64,000 nucleotides of DNA from Tetrahymena thermophila SB210 (GCF_000189635.1 NW_002476188.1:744001-808000); one strand, 5' to 3'. Counted from the stretch's first letter, positions 13,001-27,113 are shown. Made by a program: numbers and translations. The notes: generated by a model not told the origin, from the sequence alone.

Positions 13001-16000
13001 TAATCTGACTATTCAGCAGAAAATTAGATTGTTGGAAATTCATGGAGTTTTTAATCATTTTTTTGCTGATAGTGTTAAGGTGTAAAAAATATATTTTTGT
13101 TAGTTTTCTGAGATAAGCTCTAAGCGTTTATAAGAGGATTATTATGCTAGTTACTGAACGAATTAGGTTATTCTTAGCTTTAGAAGATAGGTTTTTATTC
13201 TTTTTTTTGAGGGGTTAAATTTTGTCTGATTACAGTTTTAGAAATAGATTCTATCTTTGCTTAATGCTTTGATTCTTTACTGAAATTATATATTTATTCA
13301 TATATTGAAAGGCATTCAAGAAATTAATAAACTTTATTTTAATGCAATAAAGCTATAGATAGCTAATAGAGTATAATCATATCTCTTTTATGGCATTATG
13401 GAAGGAATTAGCTACTACTAATTGCAAGTAGCTCATAAACGACTGACTCCATTTCTTCCCACAAGCTAATATTGTTATTATGGTAATCTTTTAAATACCC
13501 TGCTAGAGCTTAACAATAGTTGTATTTTCTATTAAAGATATTCCACCAAAGCACTTCACTTTCTTATTTGCTTAGCTTACAGAACAATTTAAATTTAATA
13601 GAAGAAGAAAAGTTATGACTATTAGATAGAGTTTGATTATTATTTAAGATATTTAAAAGAGGATGTTGCATACTTTATTCTATATTAAGAATTTATAGTA
13701 AAGTTTTTTTCTTAGCCTAACTTCTAAATCTAAAATTACTAGAATAGTTAATAGAACTTTTATATTTTTATCCAAAATCATGTTTTCTAAGAGCAGAGTT
13801 TTCCTTTAAGATAGAATGGTTGTCATTATCACAAACTTGCTCTCTGCTTTTCTCATTAATTTCATTATTTGAATTGTCATGAATATCCTAATGTTTTTGA
13901 GTTTCAGATTTACAGAAATAGTCAATTGATTTATACAATTCAATCTCATATTAAGCGTATATCAAAGCATGCTAGTAACTTTCCAAAGCTTCTTTATACC
14001 TGCAACAATTATAGTGAATATTACCCATATTATTAAAGCAAATTCCCAATGCTCTATAGTTTTTAATGCTTTTAAAAAATTCAATTTATGTAGATAGACT
14101 AAGAAGCGATTAACTTTCGTCTCCACCAAAAATATTTTAAGTAATAAATTAGAGGGTTTAAAACATATTCTGAAAGCTTTCAAACAAACTCTTAGTTTCA
14201 CTTGAAAGACAGAAATCAACGATATTAACTTTCCATTCTTCTTCCTAAATAAAGCCAAAGTATGTAATTCCTCCTCTTCTAGAACTCATTGATTAAAAAT
14301 TTAACTGGCTCTTTAGATTTTTATCATTCAAATTGTCTCCATTTTTATGTTAATCTTCTTTTAATATTCTTATATTATACTAATTTTTTTCATTTTATTT
14401 TTACTTTTGCTTATTTTAAGATGAACCAATTTAAATATCATGGCTTGTCGTCTACGATTCACCTCCTTTAAAAATATTTTAAACACTTCTTTTTGTTTAT
14501 TTTTACGATTACATTATTTTATAATCTAGGTTTATAGATGCTAATTAATTAAAAGAAGTCTAGCTTTTAAGTTTATTACTGGTTTCTAAAGTTTATTTTA
14601 ACTGTATTTATTGTATAATTTTAGTGAGGTGAATTATTGGCCTTTCAAATAAAAAGCTAATCCTCAAGGCATAGAGTACTTCAATTATAATTGTAATTGA
14701 AAAAAAAATGGAGCTAACAATTAAAAACACAAGTTAAAATTTATCTAAATCAGATTTTACTTTACTAGATTTTTCCATAAGTTGCTCTTGGGTTAGCACA
14801 TCTATAAAGATGTACACCAATTTTTCTAAATATTTAGTTCCTTATAGTTATTAGTCCTTCTAATTTGGAATTTTATCTATGAAAGTAATTCTATTCATAA
14901 TTGCAAATAAATCTGTTCCATTTATATTATATTCTAGAGTAAGTTAGTTTTATAAAACATTATCTGTGAGAGATTTTACCATATTAACTTGACTAAAGCT
15001 GTCTAATATCTATGAACTAGTAAAATTTTTCAAAGTGCTCATAAATAAGTCTTATTACTACTTTGATTACATCCATTTAATTTAATGGTCAAATACGTTT
15101 ATTACTTAGCCTTTCAGAATAGATTGGTCAGAATCATAAATTACGTTTAGCTTTACAGGATCCAAAAATAATTAAAACTTAGAATTACTACCAAAATTAT
15201 TCATAAAGGAAGATATGTGTGTTAAGTCGATATTTAGGCATAAAATACTGTACTTTTCAAAGTCTTCATTTGCATTCCTTATATCAGTCCTTTAGCAGAA
15301 AATACTTGCTAAAAAAGGTTCCCCAAGATTGCTATAAAATATATCAGCATATAATATTGGAATAGAAGTACTCTCAATAGTAGGCTGATAATAAAATCTG
15401 CATCTTACATCCATGTGATATACGTTTGGTAAGCACCAATTTGGAGGTTTAAATTAAGAATATGTTGAATTAATACCTGGAGTTATGTATAGAGCTCCAT
15501 CATTTTCAAACCCTAAAAAAAGGTCTTTTATTTATAATCTAGAGTAGCCATTAATTGTATTTTCGTATTTAATAGCTCTCCATAAGCTATCTAGGTAAAA
15601 AGAATCCTATAGTTCCTCCTTTGACTATATATTTAGTTCATCAAAATTAGTGTGATTTGGATTAAACCTAAATATATTTGATAAATAAATTATTGCATAA
15701 CTTAAATATAAAATTGTGAGTGATCAACAGACCATTTTATTTTTGTTTAACTAAATAAACTACTCAAATATATTTATTTTTTGAAAAAAATTAATTATTT
15801 TATCATTTTTATGCTTTCTAATGGCGATTTAAATCAATAATAATTTTATTTTCTTAATTGAATTGAAAAAGTAGAGGATTTATTTAATTATCTCAAACAA
15901 CTAGCATTAATTTGTTAATATTATTATTTTTTTGAAAAAAAAAAACAAAGTAAAAATGAGAAAATTAACTAATACACTAACAATTAATCTCAATTATAGA

Positions 16001-16451
16001 ATAATTAAAGTTTATATATTATTTACCATGTGCTTGTTAGGATAGGATTTCTTTTGAATAAACCTAAAAGTTATGAATCTTCTGTTTAGTTAAATGTTTT
16101 TTCAAGACTTATAAAAGTAGCTTAGAAATTAGGGTTTTTAATAACTTGGCCATTAAGGATTTTCTTATAAAATTTATTTGTAACGTACAGTCTCCATTAT
16201 ATCTATTGTACTTGCGAATCAAATTGAATCCCTAGAGCAAAATTATGCTGCTTAGAGCTATTCTTTTGTGATTAATATAAATTCTCACTATATTATGTTA
16301 TTAATATTTTTGTCTATAATTAAAACTATGTGAGAGATGTATAGCAAATAACAGACATAAGAAGAGAAGGCAAAATAGCCAAAACTGCTATGATAAAGGT
16401 TTAGCTCTATAAAATTTATTTCCACTAGGAATTTAGTGATATTTAAACCAT
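10093..16451 (-). CDS. Receptor-like protein, paralogue 2 (Cache-HAMP-TPR-split VWA-like)
   Basis: Two exons, 16451-16027 and 15667-10093, predict 1999 residues. The intron (16026-15668, 359 bp) splits the Trp codon of TSTW at the same site and phase as in the other two copies. Features in order: a helix at about 21-42 (FIIAVLAILPSLLMSVICY), the Cache-like motif DVRCRFYYQPT (about 230), a second helix (about 462-482), a HAMP-like linker ending ERPIIHLTKIIQQIQ, and a TPR unit (about 690-725, ALGICFNNMGNIHYN). Then follow about 1100 Gln/Asn/Ser-rich residues and a VWA-like region split at about 1370-1437 and 1845-1999. The C-terminal signature FFTSQSKLLQYIYNQRD is shared with the other copies. 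MIDAS-type residues are missing (FITNVQKP; YVTDQ). The 5.6-kb second exon has no TGA, so the gene looks intact. Function is unknown. Confidence 0.85.
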
Positions 16452-18685
16452 TTCTAATCTAAATTATTACTACTTTTTTATAATATAGAGACTGAAAATA
16501 TTATTTTTAATTAGATTATATCACTACCTAGTAATAATTGATTAATTTACTAATTAATTAGATTAATTATCTAATAAATCACTACTTCTACTCTTAGTGT
16601 ATGCTTTGTATATTGTAATTAATTCAAAATTTAACAATCTTCTTAACTCTTTCCTAATCATTCATGTTAAATAAATAAAAATAAATACTAATAAATTTAT
16701 TACTTATTTCTTTATTTAGTTATAGGATGACTATCATTTTACAATGAATAAGCATCACAGATTTAATTATACTAAAAATATACTCACAGAATAAAGAAAT
16801 TAAAATATACATTTTGTTAATCCTTAATAAATTTAAGAAATATTCTTTTGGTATTTTTAAAGACTAAATATCATTAAATATATAAATAACCATACGCCAT
16901 TTAATAACTTTTTAAATAAAATATGTATACTAATTAAAGCACTTTAAAATAAATACATTTTTTTAATTAATATTTAATTCTTATCAAATATGAAAAGGTT
17001 ACTTTCCAGATTTTAACTGAATAGTTTTACAAAGAAAAATAACTTAATATATAACTCAAAATTTATATATTTTCTAATAAATTCTATATATACTAAATTG
17101 ACTCAAACAAAAATAGATACTTTTTATTTATTTATCAATTAATAGACTATCAAAAAATCAAAATTAATTTTTGATTTTATCTATTTCTTTTTTATACTCT
17201 GACTATCGAAAGCTACTAAATTTTTAGAGTAACAAATAAAAATATTATTTAAAAATTTTTCAAAATGGCAATTAAGATATAATATTAAATAAGTTTTTTT
17301 GAATATCGAATCAAGCAACCTCATTTTAGGTAACTTGGTTACTATAATATTTCCCTTTGTCAGAAGGAATAAGATCAAAGCTAATTAGGATTATTTCTTT
17401 TTTATCAAATTAATACAACTCGCAACCTTAAAATTCGTGAAACAAAATTAGATTATTTTTTTCAAGTATCACTAGTTTTGAAAAAGCATCTTCTATATAA
17501 CTACTGGAACAATTAATTCATTTATAAAATTAATTAAAAAAAAAACATTCAATCTATTAAAATACGATACAATTTACTTTGATTATATTTAATTCTTTGA
17601 TCACCTCTTTTTTTAAGAATGAGTATATCTATTTTTTATTTGTACTATCTCCGCTTTATTCAGAAGTAAAATTAAATAAATAAATAAAATTTTAATCATA
17701 CATTTTTATTATAATTTCTGAGTGAACAGTCTCAGAAAAGCTAAATTTATTTTGATAATATTACTTAAGTATACTATTTTGAACATTAGAATATCTCAGA
17801 TTATTTAATCTAAATTTTATAATATTTATTTAATATAAATTCTTAATTTTTTCTATTGTATTAGAGTATAATTTTATGATTTTTTAGCTTATGTTTTTTG
17901 AATTGAATTTAAAATTACTTTATTAGAATTAATAAATATGCTAAATAATAAGTATTCATATCTCTAAATATTTTTTTATAGATACTTAATCAATCTTTTC
18001 TGATATAAATATTAAACATCGCTCTCTTTTTGTATCTGTTTCAAAAAAATGTTTTTAAACCTAAATTATATTTCTGTATTACAGTTAAAATTTTAAGGTA
18101 ATAAAATTACAATTAGAGCAAATTATTGATTAATAATTTACAATAAATTATTATAAATTAAAAATTTTTGAGTTAATCACATTTTCTTCTTCATTCTAAA
18201 AAAGCATTGAGAAATCTATAAGGTAAATGTTAATATACCGTCAATCCTTATTAATTCAGGTTACTTTATATTAAAGCATTTTACTAAGATTTTCTGAATT
18301 ATTTTTAAAATATAAAAATTTTTGAAAATAATTAATTTTGTGCTTATTTGAAAGATTACACATAATTATTTTTAACTTATTAAATTTGAAAATTACTTTC
18401 TTATAAATAGTTTAATACATTTTTTATTTTGGTACTTTGCTATAATTAGAACCTTAGTTATATTTTCTTTTATAGTTTTATGATTTATATTGTGCGAAAT
18501 TTCTCAATATTATTTCTTAAAATTAATTTTAATTCTTTCATTTAGCAGTAAATGGATATAAGATATAAATTTATCTTATTAATTCAAAAAAATAAATGAA
18601 AAAAAAATGAATATTGATAAGAGCCATAGCAACATAACTAGAAGGTAGGAAAAATTAATCCTCCATTCAGTTGATGCTAAAAGAA
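16452..18685. other. Spacer between receptor-like paralogues 2 and 3
   Basis: This 2.2-kb region is mostly A/T-rich and frame-broken. The only stretch with less biased composition is about 17166-17530 (listed separately). No exon or RNA gene can be supported elsewhere in it. Confidence 0.5.
17166..17530 (-). pseudogene. Unassigned ORF-dense stretch, possible gene relic
   Basis: The minus strand shows two overlapping open frames. One, starting just after a TGA near 17520 and without an ATG, reads SSSYIEDAFSKLVILE and continues through FDLIPSDKGKYYSN before a TGA near 17310. The other (about 17378 downward) reads on through LLDSIFKKTYLIL and AFDSQSIKKK. Composition is richer in G/C than the flanks and looks protein-like. 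A frame switch would be needed to join them, so this may be a decayed gene, or exons of a gene I cannot resolve. I do not recognise a family. Confidence 0.2.
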
Positions 18686-21600
18686 TCAGAAAAGAAATAC
18701 AAACAAGAAGGTCGTTTAAAAATGCTCTATAATAAGCGGTAGTAAGTTTACATTGAAATTTGATCTTTATGAATATATATATTATAGTAATTTATTTGAG
18801 GAAAAGAAAAATTTAATGACACACTTTTATTAATAGTATGAATCTGAGTCTATTGATGTCTCATTCACAGAGTCTTAGCTATTTAATTGAAGTATAAGAA
18901 GTTCTATCTCGCTATTATACAGCATTTAGCATAATTTAGAATACATTTCAGTATTTTAATCTATTTAATTTTAATCTGTGGCAAATATGATAAACTTCTT
19001 TACACTTATAGCTACTTGGTCTGTTAAATATTGATGGGTAAATTAACTTTCTGAATTTTACTTTTATTATTGAAATTTCTATTTTGGACTTTCGCATTGC
19101 TTTTTTAAAGTGATTTTTTATTTTTCTACTTTGCTTATGCACTAATTAAACTCAAACTTTGACTTTATAAAATTGTATGTTTAGTTTTCATTATTAGATT
19201 ACAATAAAGATACGATGGCCTTTTACATACCTAAATGGAATTATTTGTCTTCATTTGATTGCATTTTAATTTAGGGTTGGTTATTTTTGTAATCTTTAAG
19301 AACTCTTTAGTCAATTTTGCTTTAGCTTTCAAGATGATTGGAGCTTTGAGGAAAAGTTAAAAAGCATGGTGATTATGGTAGATTCAAAAACTATTAATTT
19401 TCACTTGAATTTTATTATTAATGTTCATACGATTATACATTTGTATTTGCATTATTTCTGTTAAATTCTTATAGTATATAGTTTTTATTACTGGTTGGTG
19501 TTAATGAGTAGCTTTCCCTTTTAAAAATTTACTATTTTTAATGGTAAGATTAAACAGAAAGTCTTCTAAACAGGTTTCTTTTATATATTTAAATACTGTT
19601 TTTATCTTCGTTTATATTGTTAGATTATTTGCTTTAAATATCATTTTAATTTACTTATTATGATTAACTAGAATAATCCTAGAAATTTTGCAATGAATTT
19701 ATTTTTTTTAAGTTTACATTCATTTATTTTAATGGTTTAGCTCTTTAACTTATGGGACTTTTAATTTGGCTTTATTTATCGTATGTATTAAGTTAGCTAC
19801 TAACACTAAAAGATTATTCTACTTTGCTTTCGTTTATATTACTAAAAAATGAATCGTCTTATTCTGTTTATTCTTGAGACAAGTCATTTATAATTAAATT
19901 TTATTAATGATTGTTAGTATTTAATTTGTAAGGATTAGATTTTTGTTTTTGTAAGCTTAATGATTTCTTTTTAATTTATTCAATAAGCTTTTACTTTTCA
20001 ATAGATGATGTAACCTAATTTGGATTAATAGAATTCTAATTTATTTAGGATTGGTGCTCCAAATAGTTTGTTTTTTATAGGTTCTACTATTTAGAAAATA
20101 AGCTCAGTTTTTATTAAGAATCGATTTATTGTTATTTGTTTGTTTATTCTAAACTATCAATAGGCTATTAGACATATAAGAAAGACTCTGCTTTTCTAAT
20201 ATTTGGTGGTGATACCTAATAATTTATACTTGAACGAGCTGATTCAATTTTAGACTAAGCATCCTAGATTTGATAAGCATTTTTTTATGCTGCATTAACT
20301 ATCAAATCAACATCTAATTTTTATAAATTTGAACTATTTTTTTCAAAAGTTTAAGCAACTGTTTGATTTCTAAAAATTTATTAGTGTGCTTCTTCTTTAA
20401 CGCTTGATCCAAAAAATATTTATGGTTTTTAATTTTTCTATTACTCAAATGGGGAATCAATTTTGATTGGGGAGTATAAATTATTGGAAAAAGAATCTTG
20501 GAACAATTCTTATTTACTAACTAGCTACTAAAAATCATTTAGATCTTCGTAGTCGTTGAAAAAGTTACTTTTTTGATTTTTAAACGTTGCTGCAGAGTAC
20601 TCATCATCTTTAAAACATCCACGATTAGAGTTATTTATAATATTAAGATCTTTAGCTTCTTTAGTTACTTAATTTAAAAGCAGTTTATTACTTTACCTTC
20701 TGTTTTTTTAATTAAGTAAATTACTATAAATGCTCATATTTGCTAAACTTTAATCTTAATAGTTTTCATCTAAAAGTTTTTGTTTATTTTGTAATTGCTA
20801 AAATGTTTTCTAGTTGTCGTATAATTAATTTATTGATTTCAATTCATTTGTATTATAAACACTATTCTAAATAATTTAAGTATTGCCTAGAGTCTATTCA
20901 TTTTAATTTTTCTAATTTGTGAAAGTATTTATTTATAAGTCCTAGAATTCTAAATTACTAATATGCATTTAATTATTTTTTTATGAGTCTTATTTATGAA
21001 ATAGGTTTTCAAAGATGCTATCAGCTTAATAAGGTTACTGTAATTTTGTTTTATTCTACAATTATTATTTGAAAATATTTTCCTTTTCATGGTTATTCGA
21101 TTCACTTTAAAGAGATTCCTAATAATTAGCCTAACTTTAGAAAGAATTCTTAGGATCCTACTTTATTTGTCCTTCTTAATTTTAGTAACTAATACATTTG
21201 GTTATTTTTAGGTTTTTAAAATCATTATTTATGTTTTTATTACTTGAAGACTTTTAAAATACAGATATCAATAAATTATCTATAAATGAACTATTAGATA
21301 ATTTAAGCTAAGCATATTAAGTCATTTATAGTTCTTAGCAGTAGCATTTTTCATCATAATTATAAGTAACGAGCCCTAGTTAGTCTAGGTCTTACTTTAA
21401 AATCTCATAGAAAATGTCATTGATCAATTCAAATGATCTCGAAAGAGATTAGCTGTCTCTGCAATTTGAAACAAATTAAATTTTAAAAATATAATTATGC
21501 ATTTGATTTTTTATCATTTTGTCTAATTATATATTTTGAATATCTGCTCTATAAAATATTTTTTGGAGCATCAAAAGTCTTTTATGTCTTAAATGTTATA

Positions 21601-24600
21601 AATAAAGTTCTTCATCTTACAACTGTTAAGTTAGCAGTTATGCTGCTTTATAATACTCTCCCTTTAAATACAATAGCTCTGATTATTAAAGAGCCAAGAA
21701 ACAATCAAGAATACTCTAAGGAAATATATTTCGAGAAATTTATTCATCGTTGTAATTTTTTTTTATTTTTGAGATCTAAATACTCAAACTCTTTTGCTAT
21801 TACTCATGGTTTTAACTTATTTATTAGTTTATGAAATATAATTTTTATTTTTAACTTAAATTAATTTAATTAGTTCCAAAACTAGAATTGCCAGACAAAT
21901 AATTAAAATGATGGATAGAGCCTTATTATTTATAGCTTTTATTGGCATTTATCTAATTAAATGAATTTTGAGCAGAGGAGTTAATAATTTGTTTGGTATA
22001 TTTATTAGAATTATTTAGGGTATTTTAAAATAGCAAATTAGGCTTAGAATAATTATATTCTTTTGAGCTTAGTTAACTTCTTTTTCTATTTATTTAGGAA
22101 ATATTTTTAGATCTTTTATGCAATTTTATATTGCTACTTGGAGATTTTCTATACTTTTAGTAATACTGACTTTGAACATGTTGGGTTTCGTTATTTTGAA
22201 TGGTATTTATTTTATTATTTCTTAACTTTGGCAGTTAAGTAATTTCAATAATTTGAATTTGTTTGTTTTAGGGTTTTTAATTTTTTTACTCACCCCTTTT
22301 TTTAGAAAAAACACTTCTGAATTTCTCAACATAACTCTTAAATTTCTAGAAAATGGTGTTTTCTCTATACTCTTATTTTCCTTCTTATATCTACTCTAAA
22401 ATATTTGTAGGAGTAGTGTTATCTTTATTTTCTTTATTATAGGAATCTTGTTCTTTAATTTATTTAAATTATTGTACGTTTTATGGCTAAGACTTGTATT
22501 TTTTTTAAAATGAAAATCCTTAATTCTGATTATTCTAGTTCTAATTAGCTTAATTTGTTTGAATTATTTACTATAATTTGTTTGCATTTTTAAGATTTGA
22601 ATCCAAGTCAAATTGATTTCCGTTGTTTGTATACTTTTTATGTTTGGTTTATTCTATTTCTTAAGTTAAAAGTAATTAAATATTTGAGTGAGGTATTTTT
22701 TTGTCAGTTTCATTTAAATTTTAAATAGAAGAAATAGGAGTATTTTGCTTTGTCATCTTTTAATTTAAATCATTCACATTTAGAATTGTAGTATTTTACA
22801 AATTTAAATCTTAACATAAATTGATTTCATTATTGTTATTTTATAAGACTATATTTGAGTTATTTATTAGTTCGTTTTTACTTTATAATGATTTTAATTA
22901 ACATTAAGAATTAGGTTAGGTTGATCTCTGCTAATTTATTGAACTGGGATTGGTAGATTTTATATTTATTTAGTTTGAAGAATACTACTATTATTATAAA
23001 CTCATGCTTTTGCCATTAGAAATTTTGCAGTTAATTTAACCTATTTAATAAAAAGGAAGATTATTTTTATTAATGAAAAACTTTTGTAAAATAAAAAAAT
23101 GGCTTGCTTAAATTTAAATTATTAATAATAAATTTTTACAATTACTTTAGTTGATATGGCTAGGTAACTATGGTTAGCAATCTTATTAAGAGACATCATT
23201 TAAATTATTTGAAGCGACTAAATTAGGTAAATCAGCTAGAGTTTTAGGTTAGTTTTCATTAGCAGCGGAATAGGTGGTAATTCTTGCATGAGTAAAGCTA
23301 GATAGAGTTTTTTCCTTTTACATTTGTGGTGAACATATTTTTATATTCTAAGAAGTATTTAATTAGTTATGAGAAAACTGCTTGTTAACTTATTAAGAAT
23401 TTGATTGAATAAAAGCATTCTAGATGTTATTTTATAAGGGTTGAGGAGATAGTTAAAATTGTTTATTTGAATTAATTGTTTGATATTATTTAAAGGGAGG
23501 AGAATTCAATATCAGAGAAGGTTAATATACAAAGCTATTAAGGACTCTGCATTTTAGGGCAAGATATTTATTGTACTTCTTTATTCCTCTATTCAAATTT
23601 TATTCATATAAATCAATCTTACCTTGTTTGAATAGAGTTACTGATTTATAGTAGAGTAGAACAATTTGTCTACTGTAGCAATTAAATAACTATGTCTTAC
23701 TTATTTAAATAAGCTCTTCTACTAAGTTCTCAGCACATATCCATAAATGGTCTTAATTATTTTCATTTAAATAGGACAAAAAAGCCTTCAAGTAATTCAT
23801 TTTTCTATTAAAGTGATTCCAGTATGTAATTTCTTTATCACTTCTATCTGATTTTTCAGAACGAAAATCATATTTATACAAACTCCCCTTCCTTTTACTA
23901 CTTTCACTAAGATTACCTTAATAGATTTCCTAATGCTCTTCTTATTAAATATTCTCTTTATATAATCCTAAGTCATAATTTGAACAAATAATAGCTTTCT
24001 AGTATGATTCCATAGCCTCAAAATATCTACCAGAATTATAATGTATATTGCCTATTTTATAAGTTTTAAATAAATTTTATTTAGTTTTTTAAAAGTTTGA
24101 AGGATTATAAATAATTTTTAATGTAAAATATTAAAAATAGATAAATCTACCTATATTATTTTTGCAAACTCCAAGTGCTCTAAAATTTTAAAATTATTCG
24201 AAATACTATAATTGCATGTTTAGATTTAATAAATTATGCCCATCACTTTAACTATAAATGTTTGAAGTAGTGTAATGCAAAGTTTTAAATAGATTTTAAA
24301 AGCTCCCATAAAGTATTTGCATTTCTTTAGATAAAAAAATAGATTCAATATTTAAATTAGTTTCAATTAAATCTTAAAATTAGACATTTCCTTCTTCACT
24401 TGTTTCCCATTTTATTTTAGAGAGAACTTTGGTTAAATGTTTAACACCATTAATTATGCTTAATGAAATAACATTTGCTTTTAGTATTATAAATAAGAGA
24501 ATCACAACAAATCCAAAAATCGAGAAACAAGTGAAATAGATAAAAAATTTTGTGACATCGTCTTTAAGTTTAGTCATGTCTTTAGTAAGCACTTCCTTGG

Positions 24601-27113
24601 ATAAGATATTCATATAGAGAATAGCTCTTTCTGTTTAGTATTTAGGAATATTATTTAATTTCATTTCATAAGAAGGAATCTTATCTATGAGTTTAACTAC
24701 ATTCATAACTATAAAGTAGTGACTTCCACTATTAAAATTAATTTCATATGTTTTTAGATTCTCTTATTTATCTTAAATTTCAATCATATTAATGTTATTA
24801 TATTAATTCAAACTCCAATTCTAATAATTATTTTGTATGAATTAAATAAGCATTTCTTGCTATTCTTAGTCTGAGCTGCTTACATCAGTTACTTATGTTT
24901 AGCTTTTATTTTAAAAAATAAGTTTATAAAAAAATTAAATATTTATTATTAAAATGAAAAAATGTTTAAGAATAATAATTAATTGAGTTTAAATTTATTT
25001 TAATTTAAATAAATAAGTAAATTAAATTTGTTAATGATTTGAAATTGATTTTTACTTTGAGTCAGACTAGATAAGAGATATGTTTTTAAGATTAAAAATC
25101 TATTGTCTTTGAGTTTAAATTTAAGAGTGGTAAATTATTTCTAATGAATTAGGGTCTAAAACTATTTGAATAGAAGATTCCTTGTTAAAATTGGAAAAAT
25201 ATTCTGGAATCTATGTCAAGTCAATATCATTGCAAATAATAGAATGCAAAGATGTGCTATTTTAATTATTTGTTTTCATTAATTTTTAGCACAAAACACT
25301 AGCTATAAAAGGATTACCATCAGTATACAAAAGATTAGGTTAATACATTTACAAAGAAATTTGATTTTTAGTATTTTCATAGTAGTACCTACAACGAACA
25401 TCGAATACATATTTTTACCTTACACATCCAGGAGGTAATTACATATTTTAATATGTAGTATTTATAGCAGTCATGTATACCATTCCATCATAGTCAAATC
25501 CTACAAAAATATCTCTAAATTTTAGTTTTCTATTATTTGAAATATCATTCAAGTTATTGTCATAGACAATAGCTCTCCAAATACTATCAAGGCTAGAGAC
25601 ATTTTAAAGTTATTATCTAGATTATAGATCTAGCTAATCTATATATGCTATACTAGGAGTGTGCCTATTTAATATTGTAGTTAATACATAAAAATTGTAA
25701 AAAAATAAAATAAAATTTTGTATATGTAGACTGTTAGTTAGGAAAACCCAAAAAATCATTAAATTTTTGTTTTAAAATATTCTTAGCATTGATGTTAAAT
25801 GAGTAATATCTTTGAATTTTTCAAGATATTGATATTTATTTAGTTGGATGTTTGAAATATAAAAACTGTAATCTGGGGAAAGATAGCTAAATTGAATCTT
25901 TTATCAATAAGTTTATTTATTACCAAAATTTTCTTTCAAAAAGTGTAAGAATACTTTAATAACCACAAATTATTATTTAGAATTATAAAACAAAAATTTT
26001 ATTTTTTATAATTTTTTTCTTCTATTTTTCTGATGCCTAGAAAACAATGAACGTAATTAATTAATTTACGAAATTAGAACTATTTAAGAGATTAAAAATG
26101 AATTATTATTAAAAATGTTAGTATTTATCTAGAATTTTTTATTTTTATTGTATGTGTTTACTCTTGAAATTATTATTTATCCTTACTCATAATTGTTAAA
26201 TATTTGGATAATTATATTGAATTTAATAATTAAAATTAATTGGGAGCAATATTAAAATTATGATATACTAATTTACACTTTTTTGTTATCAATTATATTG
26301 AAAGATTTAATTAATTGATTAAATTATGATAATAAAATAAAGTTTCTTAATGATATTCATAAATTAATAGTCTTTAACTAGTACTAAGTTTTTTTTAGCT
26401 TCAATTACTATTAAGAGATACAAATTAAAAAGATGATTAATAATATATCTCACTTAGTGAAATTCTTTCTCTAGCTCAAGATAAATGAATGCTCTAGACT
26501 CAAAATAGTAAAATTTAAATTTATAATTTAAATTTTTTTAATGCATGTTTTATATTATTTGTATGAAAGTAGAAATATTTGAACAAATTTTTTTAGCTTT
26601 TTTATTATTGAGGATTATTTCTAGTGAATATATTAAACTTTAAAATTTAATTGATTCTTATGCTACTTAAAAAAAATGTATGAAAAGTGAAAAGAATAAA
26701 AATTACCATGAACTTGTCAGCAACTTATTTTTACGAAAAAGGTCCAATAGGAGTTATTCTTCATCATTTTCGTAAGCTCTATCAATATTTAAAACATTAT
26801 TTTAGTATATATAGTTAGGATTTTGCTTAACTCTTTGATTAATGACTTTATCATGAAATTAATTCAAAAGATTGAGCTACCAAGACATTTTTTAAAATTA
26901 GTTATTAAGTTAGAATAGTAGAGCCCCATTATGACTTTTAGTGTTTTCAATTTGCTGCTAATATATGTAATCTGCGTATTAAGAAACTATATCTAGTCCT
27001 TTATTTAGTGTAAAAAATATTCCTACAATGCATATTATGATAGTGATCACTGTAGGCAGCGATATAATAGATATTATTTAGAAATGAACAGATTTGAAAA
27101 AATTCGATTTCAT
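18686..27113 (-). CDS. Receptor-like protein, paralogue 3 (Cache-HAMP-TPR-split VWA-like)
   Basis: This is the largest copy: exons 27113-26707, 25664-24151 and 24051-18686, up to 2428 residues. Intron 1 (26706-25665, 1042 bp) is at the conserved SSW site; intron 2 (24150-24052, 99 bp) interrupts the TPR unit at NNIG. A further 153-bp in-frame intron (25055-24903) is likely, since the hydrophobic segment it encodes is absent from the paralogues; removing it gives about 2377 residues. Order of parts: helix at 13-35 (IISLPTVITIIICIVGIFF), Cache-like motif DVRCRYYYENT (about 222), helix 2 plus HAMP-like NGVKHLTKVLSKIK (about 520-560), TPR (about 640-676), a long Gln/Asn-rich part, and VWA-like halves at about 1495-1580 and 2245-2428. 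MIDAS residues are replaced (FVSNCRDS; FATDQ). No TGA interrupts 5.4 kb of the last exon. The gene ends FQTTFLFVFLF. Confidence 0.85.

Noticed and set aside
13962-14258. Minus-strand 98-codon frame inside paralogue 2
   Set aside because: It is out of frame with the TPR-encoding exon that covers the same bases.
21640-21834. Plus-strand open frame inside paralogue 3
   Set aside because: It is antisense to a 5.4-kb open exon and low in complexity.
842-27113. Many in-frame TAA and TAG codons, looking like pseudogenes
   Set aside because: The same frames run for thousands of bases without TGA and keep conserved motifs, so TAA/TAG are Gln codons here (ciliate code), not damage.
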